Shown here: piece by piece, positions 24,875-33,560 of the stretch
How the letters are laid out: the number at the start of each line of letters is the position of its first letter
How positions within the stretch are numbered: the stretch's first letter is position 1
Assembly: GCA_023436615.1 (NCBI GenBank)
Contig: JAEZIO010000040.1
Coordinates: forward strand, 1 to 64,000
Length of the DNA: 64,000 bases
Reading direction: 5' to 3'
From: Pseudomonadota bacterium
Lineage (GTDB): Bacteria; Pseudomonadota; Alphaproteobacteria; Sphingomonadales; Sphingomonadaceae
The notes under the pieces: model-generated
The model's input: the letters and a program-made list of their open reading frames with translations, nothing else
Databases searched by the model: none
What the model was told of the DNA's origin: nothing
Translations under genes and position numbers: made by a program

Positions 24875-25538
24875 CCTTGCCGTCTACGACCTCGACCGGA
24901 CGATAACGCGGCGGCCGACATACACCTTGTTCCTGATTCACTGCGCTTTGCGCCGGCAGCAGTGGAGGCTGATCTTCGTGCCGGTGGTCGTGCTGGCGAT
25001 GCTAGCTTATGCGATGGGGCTGTTCGACCGCGGCCGGCTCAAGGAGATTTGCCAGTCGCTATTGATTGGCCGCAGGATTCACGCGCGCGATTTGAAGCCG
25101 CTGGCGGAGAGCTTCGCGGATGCGACGGTGGCGCGGAACATCCGCCCGGGCGCACGGCGCGCGATCGAACGGGACCGAGAGCAGGGGCGGCGGCTGGTCC
25201 TCGCGACGGCTTCGTATCGCTTGTATGCCGACGCGATCGCCGAGCGGCTCGGCTTCGATGACGTGATCGCGACCGGGTCCGTCATCGGGCTCGACGAGCG
25301 CGTAGAGGCGAGAATCGCGGGCAAGAACTGCTACGGCCAGGAGAAGATGCGGATGATCGCGGAATGGGTCGAGAAATCCGGCTTGACCGGCAAGCACGGG
25401 CACGTCCGATTCTACTCCGACCATGCGTCCGACGCGCCCGCCTTCGAATGGTCCGACGAGCCGGTCGCCGTGAACCCGCACGACCGGCTTCGTCGCCTCG
25501 CGAGCGATCGCGGATGGGACGTCGAGGACTGGGGGTAG
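24867..25538 (+). CDS. HAD-IB family phosphatase
   Basis: A 223-residue HAD hydrolase. Motif I is YDLDRTIT at residues 7-14, motif II is the Thr in LVLATASYRLY, the Lys is in IAGKNCYGQEK and motif IV is FYSDHASDAPAFEW. A hydrophobic stretch at ~40-55 marks the cap region of the IB subclass. It probably dephosphorylates a phosphorylated lipid head group made by the two upstream genes, as in phosphatidylglycerophosphate or phosphoinositol-phosphate pathways. Start ATG 24867 overlaps the previous stop. Confidence 0.85.
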   Translation: MSDLAVYDLDRTITRRPTYTLFLIHCALRRQQWRLIFVPVVVLAMLAYAMGLFDRGRLKEICQSLLIGRRIHARDLKPLAESFADATVARNIRPGARRAIERDREQGRRLVLATASYRLYADAIAERLGFDDVIATGSVIGLDERVEARIAGKNCYGQEKMRMIAEWVEKSGLTGKHGHVRFYSDHASDAPAFEWSDEPVAVNPHDRLRRLASDRGWDVEDWG

Positions 25539-25543
25539 GACGC

Positions 25544-25813
25544 GTGAGCAGCGCGAGCATCCCGGGCGGCGTCGTCCATGACCTGCCGGACGACCTGGAA
25601 GCCGCCCTGAAAGCCGACGCGCAAGCGCTGGCGACGTGGCGCGACATCACGCCGCTCGCACGCAACGAGTGGATCTGCTGGATCGAGTCGCCGAAGAAGC
25701 TCGAGACGCGGCGCAAGCGAATCGACTGGAGCCGCGAAAACCTGCGGGACGGAAAGCGGCGTCCCTGCTGCTGGCCCGGCTGCCCGCATCGCGCGCGCAA
25801 CGGCAAAGCCTAG
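25544..25813 (+). CDS. YdeI/OmpD-associated (OmdA) family protein
   Basis: An 89-residue protein with the core LPDDLEAALKADAQALATWRDITPLARNEWICWIES and the C-terminal KRRPCCWPGCPHR, typical of the bacteriocin-protection/OmdA family. The start is the GTG at 25544 behind GGGGTAGGA. Members are small cytosolic proteins of unclear role. It is 5 bp after the HAD gene, so it may be co-transcribed, but its function does not obviously fit the lipid cluster. Confidence 0.78.
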   Translation: MSSASIPGGVVHDLPDDLEAALKADAQALATWRDITPLARNEWICWIESPKKLETRRKRIDWSRENLRDGKRRPCCWPGCPHRARNGKA

Positions 25814-25824
25814 AAAGGGCGGCC

Positions 25825-27132
25825 CTAGACGGCGTCCAGCGCGTTCGAGAAGTCCGCGATCAGGTCGTCCGCGTCTTCGACACCTATCGAAATCCGCACC
25901 AGGTTCGGCGTGATTCCGAGCGCTTGCTTGCGCTCGTCGGGCACCGACAGATGCGTCATCGCGGCCGGAGCGCTGGCGAGCGTCTCGGTGCCGCCGAGGC
26001 TGACCGCGAGGTGCGCGATCTTGAGCGCATCGAGGAAGGCGAACGCCTCCTTCTCCCCGCCTTTCAGGTAGAGCGAGAAAGTCGAGCCGGCCCCGGTGCA
26101 GTGCCGCGCGTAAATGTCCGCCTGCCGCGACCCGTCTTCCAGGAAGCCCAGGTAGCCGACCTGTTCGACCTTGGGATGGTCGCGAAGGAATTCGCAAACC
26201 TTCGCCGCATTGTCGCCGGCGCGGCTCATGCGAAGCTCCAGGGTTTCGAGGCTTCGAAGAAGCATCCAGGCGGTGTTCGGGTCGCAGATCGTGCCGATCG
26301 TATTGCGCATCATCCGGACCTGGTTGATCAGGTCCTTGCTTCCGACGAGGCCCCCGGCGACGAGGTCGCTGTGGCCGCCCGCATATTTGGTCAGGCTGTA
26401 GATGGTGAGGTCCGCGCCCTGCGCGAGGGGCTTCGCCCACAGCGGTCCCAGGAACGTGTTGTCGATTGCGATCGGCGGAAGCTCGTCGGCTGAGAAGGCA
26501 GCCTTTCGAGCTGCCGCGACGGCCTCCACGTCGACGAGCTGGTTTGTCGGGTTGGCCGGGCTTTCGAGGTAAATGAGCGCGACACGGCCCATGCCCTTCG
26601 CCTTCTCGATCGCGGCGTCGATCTCCTCGCGCGTCGCGCCCGACGGGAAGTCCACCCAGGATACGCCGAACTTGCCCAAGATCTTCGCAATGAGCGTCTC
26701 GGTCGCAGCATAGAGCGGCCCCGAGTGGACGACGACGTCGCCGGGCTTGACGAAGGTCAGCAGCAAGGTCGCAATCGCCGACATCCCGCTCGAGAAAGCG
26801 AGCGCGTCGTCGGCGCCTTCCCAGATGCTCAGCCGGTCCTCGAGGATTTCCTGGTTTGGGCCGTTGAAGCGCGAATAGATCAGCCCCTCGGCACCACCCG
26901 GCCGCTTTCCGGTCACGCCTTCGAAGAAGCGCTTGCCCGCCGCGGCGTTCTCGAAAACGAACGTGGACGTCAGGAACACCGGCGGCTTGAGCGAGCCTTC
27001 GCTCAACGCCGGGTCGAACCCGTAGCCCATCATCAGCGTCGCGGGATTGAGCTGGTGGTTGCCGATTTTCGTCACGCTGTCCTTGGGTGGACGCGGCGGC
27101 TTCGCGCCGCTCAACTCGTTTTCGTCGGGCAC
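25825..27132 (-). CDS. Cys/Met metabolism PLP enzyme (cystathionine gamma-synthase/gamma-lyase family)
   Basis: A 435-residue fold-type I PLP enzyme. The Schiff-base Lys lies in SLTKYAGGHSD, PLP-stacking Tyr in SGPLYAATETL and the phosphate-binding SSGMSAIA near residue 110. The GTG at 27132 was chosen because AAGGAG lies 6 bp upstream, although the frame is open further. An N-terminal ~30-residue extension precedes the core. The enzyme could be cystathionine gamma-lyase, gamma-synthase or methionine gamma-lyase; sequence motifs do not decide. No SAM riboswitch was recognised upstream. Confidence 0.85.
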   Translation of the reverse strand: MPDENELSGAKPPRPPKDSVTKIGNHQLNPATLMMGYGFDPALSEGSLKPPVFLTSTFVFENAAAGKRFFEGVTGKRPGGAEGLIYSRFNGPNQEILEDRLSIWEGADDALAFSSGMSAIATLLLTFVKPGDVVVHSGPLYAATETLIAKILGKFGVSWVDFPSGATREEIDAAIEKAKGMGRVALIYLESPANPTNQLVDVEAVAAARKAAFSADELPPIAIDNTFLGPLWAKPLAQGADLTIYSLTKYAGGHSDLVAGGLVGSKDLINQVRMMRNTIGTICDPNTAWMLLRSLETLELRMSRAGDNAAKVCEFLRDHPKVEQVGYLGFLEDGSRQADIYARHCTGAGSTFSLYLKGGEKEAFAFLDALKIAHLAVSLGGTETLASAPAAMTHLSVPDERKQALGITPNLVRISIGVEDADDLIADFSNALDAV

Positions 27133-27178
27133 TGCATTCTCCTTGGCGACCGCCTTAGCGCGTCTTTCGTCAGCGCGG

Positions 27179-27946
27179 CTAGGGCGCCAATCCGATGAGC
27201 GATATTTGCCGGCCGTAATCGGGCTCGCTGCGGTGCGTCGAGCGGCGATAGCTGTAGAAGCGGCCGGGCTCGGCATAGGTGTCGAGGCCAAGGCGTTCGA
27301 CGCTCGCGATGCCGGATTGTCTGAGCCGAGCCGCCACATAAGCTTCGAGGTCGAAATGCGGTCGGCCGGTCTCAGGGCGGCTGAAGAATCGCGCATTGTT
27401 CGCATCGGCGTGGATGAAGCGCTGACGGAAGGGCTCGTCGACCTCGTAGTTCGGCTGCGCGATGCAGGGGCCGACGGCGGCAACGATTCGGTCGCGCCTC
27501 GCGCCCCGCCTCTCCATTTGCTCGATCGTCGAATCGGTGACGCCCGAGAGGGCCCCGCGCCAGCCGGCATGGGCAGCTCCGATGACGCCGGCATGTGAAT
27601 CCGCGAACAGCACCGGCGCGCAGTCGGCGGTGAGGATGCCGAGCAGCATGGCTGGGCGGTCGGTGACCATTGCATCGGCTTTCGGCCGGTCTTCATGCGG
27701 CCAGGGTTGATCGACGTAAACGGCCTCGCCCGAATGGATCTGGAAAACGGTCGCAAGCCGCGCGCCCGGCAGCACGGCTTCGACCGCTCGCCGGCGGTTC
27801 TCCGATATCGCTTCCACATCGTCGCCGCTGCCGCTGCCGACGTTGAGACCCGCGAGTATTCCGGTCGAAACGCCGCCTCGCCGTCCGAGGAAGCCGTGCG
27901 GGACGGGCGCGAGCGCGGCAGCGCGGATGACCTCGACGTCGCTCAT
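27179..27946 (-). CDS. pgeF: Peptidoglycan editing factor PgeF (laccase-domain, YfiH)
   Basis: A 255-residue protein with the family's metal-site signatures: a His in VFQIHSGEAVYVD, Cys in LTADCAPVLFAD and the double motif GAAHAGWRG and VGPCIAQPNYEV. PgeF removes L-Ser wrongly placed in peptidoglycan stem peptides; older annotations call it polyphenol oxidase. ATG 27946 overlaps the stop of the upstream methyltransferase gene. Third gene of the lgt-midA-like-pgeF run. Confidence 0.92.
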   Translation of the reverse strand: MSDVEVIRAAALAPVPHGFLGRRGGVSTGILAGLNVGSGSGDDVEAISENRRRAVEAVLPGARLATVFQIHSGEAVYVDQPWPHEDRPKADAMVTDRPAMLLGILTADCAPVLFADSHAGVIGAAHAGWRGALSGVTDSTIEQMERRGARRDRIVAAVGPCIAQPNYEVDEPFRQRFIHADANNARFFSRPETGRPHFDLEAYVAARLRQSGIASVERLGLDTYAEPGRFYSYRRSTHRSEPDYGRQISLIGLAP

Positions 27947-28920
27947 TGGAATCCCGCCGGCCGCGGCCAACTTGGCGAATGGACTGCTATCGCCTTGAAC
28001 AACTCTCCCATCTGGTCCGAATCGCACAGCCGCGCGCGCGCGGCTTCGATCTCGTCGGCCCTCTCGGGGTCAGCCGAGGCCAGCGCCCTGGCCCGGGGGC
28101 CAATGCCGAGCCGCCCGAGCCATTCGCCTTGCGTCACGACGCTGGAGGCCTCCGCGCCAGCTTCGCGCGCGGCTTGCGCCACGGTTTCGAAATCGACGTG
28201 CGCCGTGAGGTCTTGCTCTCCCGGGTCCTGCAGCACGGGCGCGTAACGGTGACGGTGCACCGCTTGGAGGGTGTCTCCGGTCCCGCTTCGTTCGTGGCCG
28301 TAATCGACGATCAGCGCGGCTCCGCCGAATTTCGAAAGCCGGCTCGCCAGGTCGGCGACCGCCTGATCGCGCGCTGGCGACGTTTCGACGATCTCACCGT
28401 CTCGGTCGAACGCGAGCCCGCCGGCCGCTGCGACGACATGCCGCTCGACGCCGTCGACGAACTGGCGGATCGGAAGCGCGTCGAGAAACTCGTTGGCGAC
28501 GACCAGCAGCGGCGCTTCCGGCAGGCTCCCAAGGTCGTCGTGCCACGTCGCGGCGGGCACGGCTTCGCCTTGCGCCGCGCGCAAGAGGGGGCTGGTCTCG
28601 ACGAAGTGCACGTCCGGGCGGAGACCGGCCGAGCGCATCACGCGGAGAGCGTCGGCGGCAAGCGTGCCACGCCCGGGCCCAAGCTCAACGTAGCAGATAT
28701 TAAGCGGGCTGCCCGCCCGTGCCCAGCAATCGGCGAGGCAAGCCCCGATCAGCTCGCCGAACATCTGGCTGATTTCGGGCGCCGTGATGAAATCGCCATC
28801 GCGGCCGAGCGGGTCGCGCGTCGCATAATAATAGGCATTGCAGGCATCCATGAACGCTTCGACCGTCATTGGACCTTCGGTCTTTATGCGGTCCCGGAGC
28901 GCGCGCTCCAGCGGGGTCAT
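27943..28920 (-). CDS. Class I SAM-dependent methyltransferase, MidA/NDUFAF7-like
   Basis: A 325-residue protein of the DUF185/MidA family. SAM-binding motif I is [15 protein letters not shown] near residue 80; [19 protein letters not shown] at about residues 42-60 and [15 protein letters not shown] are family signatures, as is IVDYGHE. Eukaryotic relatives methylate complex I subunit NDUFS2. The start overlaps the lgt stop by 4 bp (ATGA), and its own stop overlaps pgeF, an arrangement often seen in alphaproteobacteria. Confidence 0.9.
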   Translation of the reverse strand: MTPLERALRDRIKTEGPMTVEAFMDACNAYYYATRDPLGRDGDFITAPEISQMFGELIGACLADCWARAGSPLNICYVELGPGRGTLAADALRVMRSAGLRPDVHFVETSPLLRAAQGEAVPAATWHDDLGSLPEAPLLVVANEFLDALPIRQFVDGVERHVVAAAGGLAFDRDGEIVETSPARDQAVADLASRLSKFGGAALIVDYGHERSGTGDTLQAVHRHRYAPVLQDPGEQDLTAHVDFETVAQAAREAGAEASSVVTQGEWLGRLGIGPRARALASADPERADEIEAARARLCDSDQMGELFKAIAVHSPSWPRPAGFQ

Positions 28921-29801
28921 GAGACGCTTGCGGACCCGAGCGTCGGTTCCACGCGGACGCGGCGGCCCTTGGCGGTCCAGACCAGCCAGATGCCGCCGAT
29001 GATCAGCGGCAGCGACAGCCATTGCCCCATGTGCAGCCCGGTCGCGTGAGCGAAGCCGGTGAGCTGCGGGTCCGGCTCGCGGACGAATTCGACGAGGAAG
29101 CGGAAGGAGCCGTAGAGAAGCCCGAACAGGCCCACGAGCTTGCCCGGCTGGTATCGCGCCTCGGTTTTCCAGAACATCCACCACAGGACCGCGAAGATGA
29201 CGACGCCTTCAAGGACCGCTTCGTAAAGCTGGCTCGGGTGGCGCGGGGGACCGACGACCATCGTGCCGAGGGCCTCGCTATATTCGGGGAAGCGGACCGC
29301 CCATGGAACGCTGGTCGGCGCGCCCCACAGCTCATGGTTCACGAAGTTGGCGAGCCTGCCGAAGAACAGGCCGATCGGCGCGACGCAGGCGACGTAATCG
29401 TGGATCCTCAGTGCCGGTAGCTTCTGCTTCCAAGCAAGGTAGAGGATGCCGAGAACGGTTCCCAGAAGGCCGCCGTGGAACGACATGCCGCCGTCCCACA
29501 GCTTCAGAACGTCAGCCGGATGCTCGAGGTAATAGCTCAGGTTGTAGAAGAGGACGTAGCCGAGGCGCCCGCCGAGGATGACCCCGACCGCGGCATAGAA
29601 CACCAGGTCATCGGCATGGCGGCGCGCCATCGGCGCCCCCGGCTGCTTGAGAAGCTTCAGCAAGTACCAATAGCCGAGGAAAATGCCGGCGAGGTACGCG
29701 AGGCTGTACCATCGCAGCTCGAAGAAGCCGAGGTCGAGCGCCACCGGATTGAGGCCGAGGTCGGTCCAGGCGATGGCGTTCGAGGCGTCTGCTGGCGGCA
29801 A
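28917..29801 (-). CDS. lgt: Prolipoprotein diacylglyceryl transferase
   Basis: A 294-residue integral membrane enzyme that adds diacylglycerol to the lipobox Cys of prolipoproteins. Seven hydrophobic helices are seen. The Lgt signature [16 protein letters not shown] and the conserved FHGGLLG and HPSQLYEA segments are present. It is the first gene of a tight operon with the MidA-like methyltransferase and pgeF. It would process the several lipoproteins encoded in this window. Confidence 0.95.
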   Translation of the reverse strand: MPPADASNAIAWTDLGLNPVALDLGFFELRWYSLAYLAGIFLGYWYLLKLLKQPGAPMARRHADDLVFYAAVGVILGGRLGYVLFYNLSYYLEHPADVLKLWDGGMSFHGGLLGTVLGILYLAWKQKLPALRIHDYVACVAPIGLFFGRLANFVNHELWGAPTSVPWAVRFPEYSEALGTMVVGPPRHPSQLYEAVLEGVVIFAVLWWMFWKTEARYQPGKLVGLFGLLYGSFRFLVEFVREPDPQLTGFAHATGLHMGQWLSLPLIIGGIWLVWTAKGRRVRVEPTLGSASVS

Positions 29802-29869
29802 GGCTTTTCCTTTTCGGTCCGCGCCTCATAAGGTGCCTCGCGTCAAAGGCAAACGGAGTGCGGAAGTAG

Positions 29870-31525
29870 ATGGGAAGCGAGCTCGATCGGAAATTCGATG
29901 AGACGCTTGCCGCCGTTACCGGCCCGGGTGGCCGCATCGTCCTCGAGCGCGACGAGAACGGGCGCATCATCGTCGGCAATTTCCCGGGAACGGTTCCGGC
30001 ACTCCTGCGCACCTTCTGTGCGCTCAATGCATCGACCGAGGCGCTGATCGCCGGCGACGAGCGCTTCACTTTCGCCGATCTCGATAGCTGGTCGGAACGC
30101 CTCGCGCGCTCGCTCGCCGGCCGAGGAATCGCCAAGGGTGATCGCGTCGCCATCGCCATGCGCAACTGCCCGACCTGGATCATCGCCTATATGGCCGCGC
30201 TCAAGGCCGGCGCCGTCGCCACCCTGCTCAACGGCTGGTGGCAAAGCCATGAGATGAGCCACGCGCTAGAATTGACCCGGCCCACGCTGGTCCTCGCCGA
30301 CGCTTCGCGCGCGGCTCGCATCGAGCGCGCCCACGAAGGCACGCCGCTCATGACGCTGGACGTCGACAAGGATTTGGAGAGTGCTCTCGCACCGCTCCTC
30401 GGCGCGCGTGAAGCGGACCTGCCGCATACCTCTCCGGAGGACGACGCCACCATCCTGTTCACGTCCGGGTCGACGGGCGAGGCCCGCGGCGCGCTGTCTA
30501 CCCATCGCGCGGTCACCACCGGCGTCTACGCCTATGCGACGCACCTGATCGCCCTGCTGGCGATTCTCGAGCGCGAAGGCCGACCGCCCGCCAATCCGCC
30601 GCGGACTCTGCTCAGCGTTCCGCTTTTTCATGTTACTGGCGAAGTGCCGGTGCTTCTCAACAGCTTCGTGATCGGCCGCGGCATGGTGCTGATGCCGAAA
30701 TGGGACGCGGGAGACGCACTGCGCCTGATCGAGAAGGAGAAGGTCACCTATTTCGTTGGCGTCCCGACGATGAGCCTCGAGCTGATGACTCACCCCGATC
30801 GGGCCAAGTACGATCTGTCTTCGCTAACCGACATCGCTGCCGGCGGAGCTCCGAGGCCGGTGAGCCATGTCGAGCGGCTGCAGGCCACGTTTCGCGAGGC
30901 GCAGCCGGCGCTGGGCTATGGCCTGACCGAGACCAACGCCGTGGGCTGCAGCAATTTCTGGAGCAATTACGCCGAAAAGCCCGGGTCGACCGGCCGCGCT
31001 CAAAAGCCTTTCGTCGAGGTTGCGATCCTCGGGGAGGGGGGCCGCCACCTTCCGACCGGTGAGCGCGGCGAGATCGGCATCCGCTCGGCCGCCAACTTCA
31101 AATGCTATTGGCAGGACCCGGAGGCGACACGCGCGGCGACAACGGATGACGGGTTCGTGCGCACGGGCGACGTCGGCTACCTCGACGAGGACGGCTATCT
31201 CTTCATCGTCGACCGTAAGAAGGAGATCATCATCCGCGGCGGAGAAAATATCGCCACCGCCGAAGTGGAGGCCGCCTGCTACGATCATCCCGACGTCGCC
31301 GAAGCCGCGGTGTTCGGGGCGCCAGACGAGCGTCTTGGCGAGATTCCGGTCGCTGTGATCCATGGGCGGAACGGCCTCGACGAAGCCAGGCTTCGAACAT
31401 TTCTCGAAGAGAATATCGCCGCCTTCAAGGTACCGGCCCGATTCATCTTTTCGGCGGACCCGCTCCCGAAACTGGGCACCGGCAAGATCGACCGAGTTGC
31501 GCTCAAGGCGCTCCACGCGCGTTGA
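29870..31525 (+). CDS. Acyl-CoA synthetase, AMP-binding family
   Basis: A 551-residue class I adenylate-forming ligase. The P-loop is ILFTSGSTGEARG near residue 200, followed by GYGLTETNA near 347 and the hinge/motor region TGDVGYLDEDGYLFIVDRKKEIIIRGGENI near 430-460; the catalytic C-terminal Lys lies in LGTGKIDRVALK. It activates a carboxylic acid as acyl-AMP and then acyl-CoA. Chain length is not evident; fatty acid is likely. It overlaps hemH by 4 bp. Confidence 0.88.
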   Translation: MGSELDRKFDETLAAVTGPGGRIVLERDENGRIIVGNFPGTVPALLRTFCALNASTEALIAGDERFTFADLDSWSERLARSLAGRGIAKGDRVAIAMRNCPTWIIAYMAALKAGAVATLLNGWWQSHEMSHALELTRPTLVLADASRAARIERAHEGTPLMTLDVDKDLESALAPLLGAREADLPHTSPEDDATILFTSGSTGEARGALSTHRAVTTGVYAYATHLIALLAILEREGRPPANPPRTLLSVPLFHVTGEVPVLLNSFVIGRGMVLMPKWDAGDALRLIEKEKVTYFVGVPTMSLELMTHPDRAKYDLSSLTDIAAGGAPRPVSHVERLQATFREAQPALGYGLTETNAVGCSNFWSNYAEKPGSTGRAQKPFVEVAILGEGGRHLPTGERGEIGIRSAANFKCYWQDPEATRAATTDDGFVRTGDVGYLDEDGYLFIVDRKKEIIIRGGENIATAEVEAACYDHPDVAEAAVFGAPDERLGEIPVAVIHGRNGLDEARLRTFLEENIAAFKVPARFIFSADPLPKLGTGKIDRVALKALHAR

Positions 31526-32538
31526 CCAAGGCCGCGAGACCGGACGACCATCCGCTCATCGAGCATGGCCGCATCGGCGTGCTTCTGATCAACCTCGGCA
31601 CCCCCGAGGCGCCGGAAGCGGGCGCTGTGCGCCGCTACCTGGCCGAGTTCCTGACAGACCCCCGCGTCATCGAAATCCCGCAATGGCTGTGGCGGCCGAT
31701 CCTGCACGGCGTCGTGCTCCGCCTGCGCCCGCGCAAGTCGGCCGAAGCCTACCGCCAGGTGTGGAGCGAGGAGGGCTCGCCACTGGCCGCGATCACCCGG
31801 CGGCAGGCCCGGGCGTTGCAAGCACGGCTCGGCCAAACCGCGCTGGTCGATTACGCCATGCGCTACGGAAACCCGGGGATTGCGCGCGCGGTCGAAGGCA
31901 TGGTCAGCGGCGGTTGTGACCGCATCCTGGCGGCGCCGCTCTATCCGCAGTTTTGCGCGGCAACGACGGCGAGTGCGCAGGATGCGGTTTTCGCGGCGCT
32001 GGCGCAGATGCGCAGGCAACCCGCGCTGCGAACGTTGCCGCCTTATTACGATGATCCGCTTTACATCGATGCGCTCGAATCCAGCCTCGAACGGCAGCTA
32101 TCGGCCCTCGACTTCGAGCCGCAGCGGCTGCTGCTGAGCTTCCATGGAATGCCGCAGCGGACTCTGGAGCTCGGCGATCCCTATCACTGCCACTGCCAGA
32201 AGACGGCGCGGCTGCTCGGAGAGCGGCTGTCGATCGCGACCGACATCGCCTTTCAGTCCCGGTTCGGACGAGCCAAATGGCTCGAGCCGGCCACCGACGT
32301 CATGCTGGGCGCCTACCCTGACCGGGGAATAAAGCGCATCGCCATTGCCGCGCCCGGATTTGCGGCCGACTGCGTCGAGACGCTCGAGGAGCTCGGGATC
32401 CGCGGCCGCAAAAGCTTCATGGCGGCAGGCGGACAACGCTTCGCGCGGCTCGATTGCCTCAACGATTCGCGCGAAGGCATGGACATGCTCGAAGCCCTGG
32501 TCGGGCGCGAACTTGCGGGTTGGACCGTCGCCGAATAA
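31522..32538 (+). CDS. hemH: Ferrochelatase
   Basis: A 338-residue protein with the HemH signatures VLLINLGTPEAPE near the N-terminus, the active-site His in LLSFHGMPQRT near residue 209 and GDPYHCHCQKT, plus the C-terminal Glu-containing APGFAADCVETLEE. It inserts Fe2+ into protoporphyrin IX, the last step of heme synthesis. The start is a TTG at 31522 overlapping the acyl-CoA synthetase stop; it adds the first 16 residues before the conserved core. No other heme gene is nearby. Confidence 0.93.
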   Translation: MTKAARPDDHPLIEHGRIGVLLINLGTPEAPEAGAVRRYLAEFLTDPRVIEIPQWLWRPILHGVVLRLRPRKSAEAYRQVWSEEGSPLAAITRRQARALQARLGQTALVDYAMRYGNPGIARAVEGMVSGGCDRILAAPLYPQFCAATTASAQDAVFAALAQMRRQPALRTLPPYYDDPLYIDALESSLERQLSALDFEPQRLLLSFHGMPQRTLELGDPYHCHCQKTARLLGERLSIATDIAFQSRFGRAKWLEPATDVMLGAYPDRGIKRIAIAAPGFAADCVETLEELGIRGRKSFMAAGGQRFARLDCLNDSREGMDMLEALVGRELAGWTVAE

Positions 32539-32567
32539 GCGGCAGCGACGGCAACAGGAGGCAGCCT

Positions 32568-33290
32568 ATGGCCCGGGTGGCAATCGTCACTGGAGGAACG
32601 CGCGGCATCGGCGAGGCGATCAGCATCGCTCTCAGGGACATGGGGATGTCCGTCGCGGCCAATTACATGGGCAATGACGAGCGCGCGAAGGCGTTCACCG
32701 ACCGCACCGGGATTCGCTCGTACAAATGGGACGTGTCAGATTTCAACTCCTGCCAGCAGGGTGTTCGCGCGGTCGAGGCGGACCTCGGACCTATCGATGT
32801 CCTGGTCAACAATGCCGGGATCACCCGCGACGCGACGATGCGGAAGATGGACCATGAGAAGTGGCAGGATGTCATCGACACCAATCTCGGCGGCTGCTTC
32901 AACATGGCCAAGGCCGTGTTCGAGGGCATGACCGGCCGCGGCTACGGCCGCATCGTCAATATCGGGTCGATCAACGGCCAGGCGGGGCAGTACGGCCAAG
33001 TCAATTACGCAGCTGCAAAATCCGGCATTCACGGCTTCACCAAGGCGCTTGCGCAGGAAGGCGCGAAGTTCGGCGTAACCGTCAACGCCATCGCGCCCGG
33101 CTACATCGACACCGACATGGTCGCCGCTGTCCCCGACGAAGTGCTGCAGAAGATCGTCGCCCGAATCCCGGTCGGCCGGCTCGGCCGGGCCGACGAGATC
33201 GCGCGCGGCGTCGCGTTCCTGTGCGAGGAGAATGGCGGCTTCATCACCGGATCGACACTCTCGATCAACGGCGGCCAGCACATGTATTGA
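32568..33290 (+). CDS. phaB: Acetoacetyl-CoA reductase
   Basis: A 240-residue short-chain dehydrogenase. The NADPH motif TGGTRGIG is at residues 8-15, NNAG is in LVNNAGITRD, and the YxxxK pair is in YAAAKSG near residue 151. The Met/Gln-rich INGQAGQYGQVNYAA and end STLSINGGQHMY are typical of PhaB, which makes (R)-3-hydroxybutyryl-CoA for PHB. The ATG has CAGGAGG upstream. It fits with the PHA-system protein at 563-880; no PHA synthase is in the window. Confidence 0.9.
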   Translation: MARVAIVTGGTRGIGEAISIALRDMGMSVAANYMGNDERAKAFTDRTGIRSYKWDVSDFNSCQQGVRAVEADLGPIDVLVNNAGITRDATMRKMDHEKWQDVIDTNLGGCFNMAKAVFEGMTGRGYGRIVNIGSINGQAGQYGQVNYAAAKSGIHGFTKALAQEGAKFGVTVNAIAPGYIDTDMVAAVPDEVLQKIVARIPVGRLGRADEIARGVAFLCEENGGFITGSTLSINGGQHMY

Positions 33291-33532
33291 TGGCCGGCGT
33301 GCCGCTTCCCGGTCCGCCAAGGAAACGGTCGGTGACCGTCGCCGGCCACGAGACGTCGATCGCGCTGGAGCCGATCTTCTGGCAGGCGCTGGAGTCCGCG
33401 GCCGAAGCCGAACGGCTGCCGCTCAATGCGCTGATCGCGCGAATCGACGCCGAGCGCCTCGAACATTCGCCGCCGGCGAACCTCGCCTCGGCGATCCGCC
33501 AGTGGCTGTTCGCGCGCGAGTCGCGGCGCTAG
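33290..33532 (+). CDS. Ribbon-helix-helix domain protein
   Basis: An 80-residue protein with the RHH_4 pattern KRSVTVAGHETSIALEPIFWQALESAAE, where the basic beta strand precedes two helices, ending LASAIRQWLFARES. Such proteins are common in alphaproteobacteria and probably bind DNA as dimers. The ATG overlaps the stop of phaB by one base. Regulation of its own operon is possible but untested. Confidence 0.82.
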   Translation: MAGVPLPGPPRKRSVTVAGHETSIALEPIFWQALESAAEAERLPLNALIARIDAERLEHSPPANLASAIRQWLFARESRR

Positions 33533-33560
33533 CGGCAGTATCTAAGGCGCGGACGCCGGC

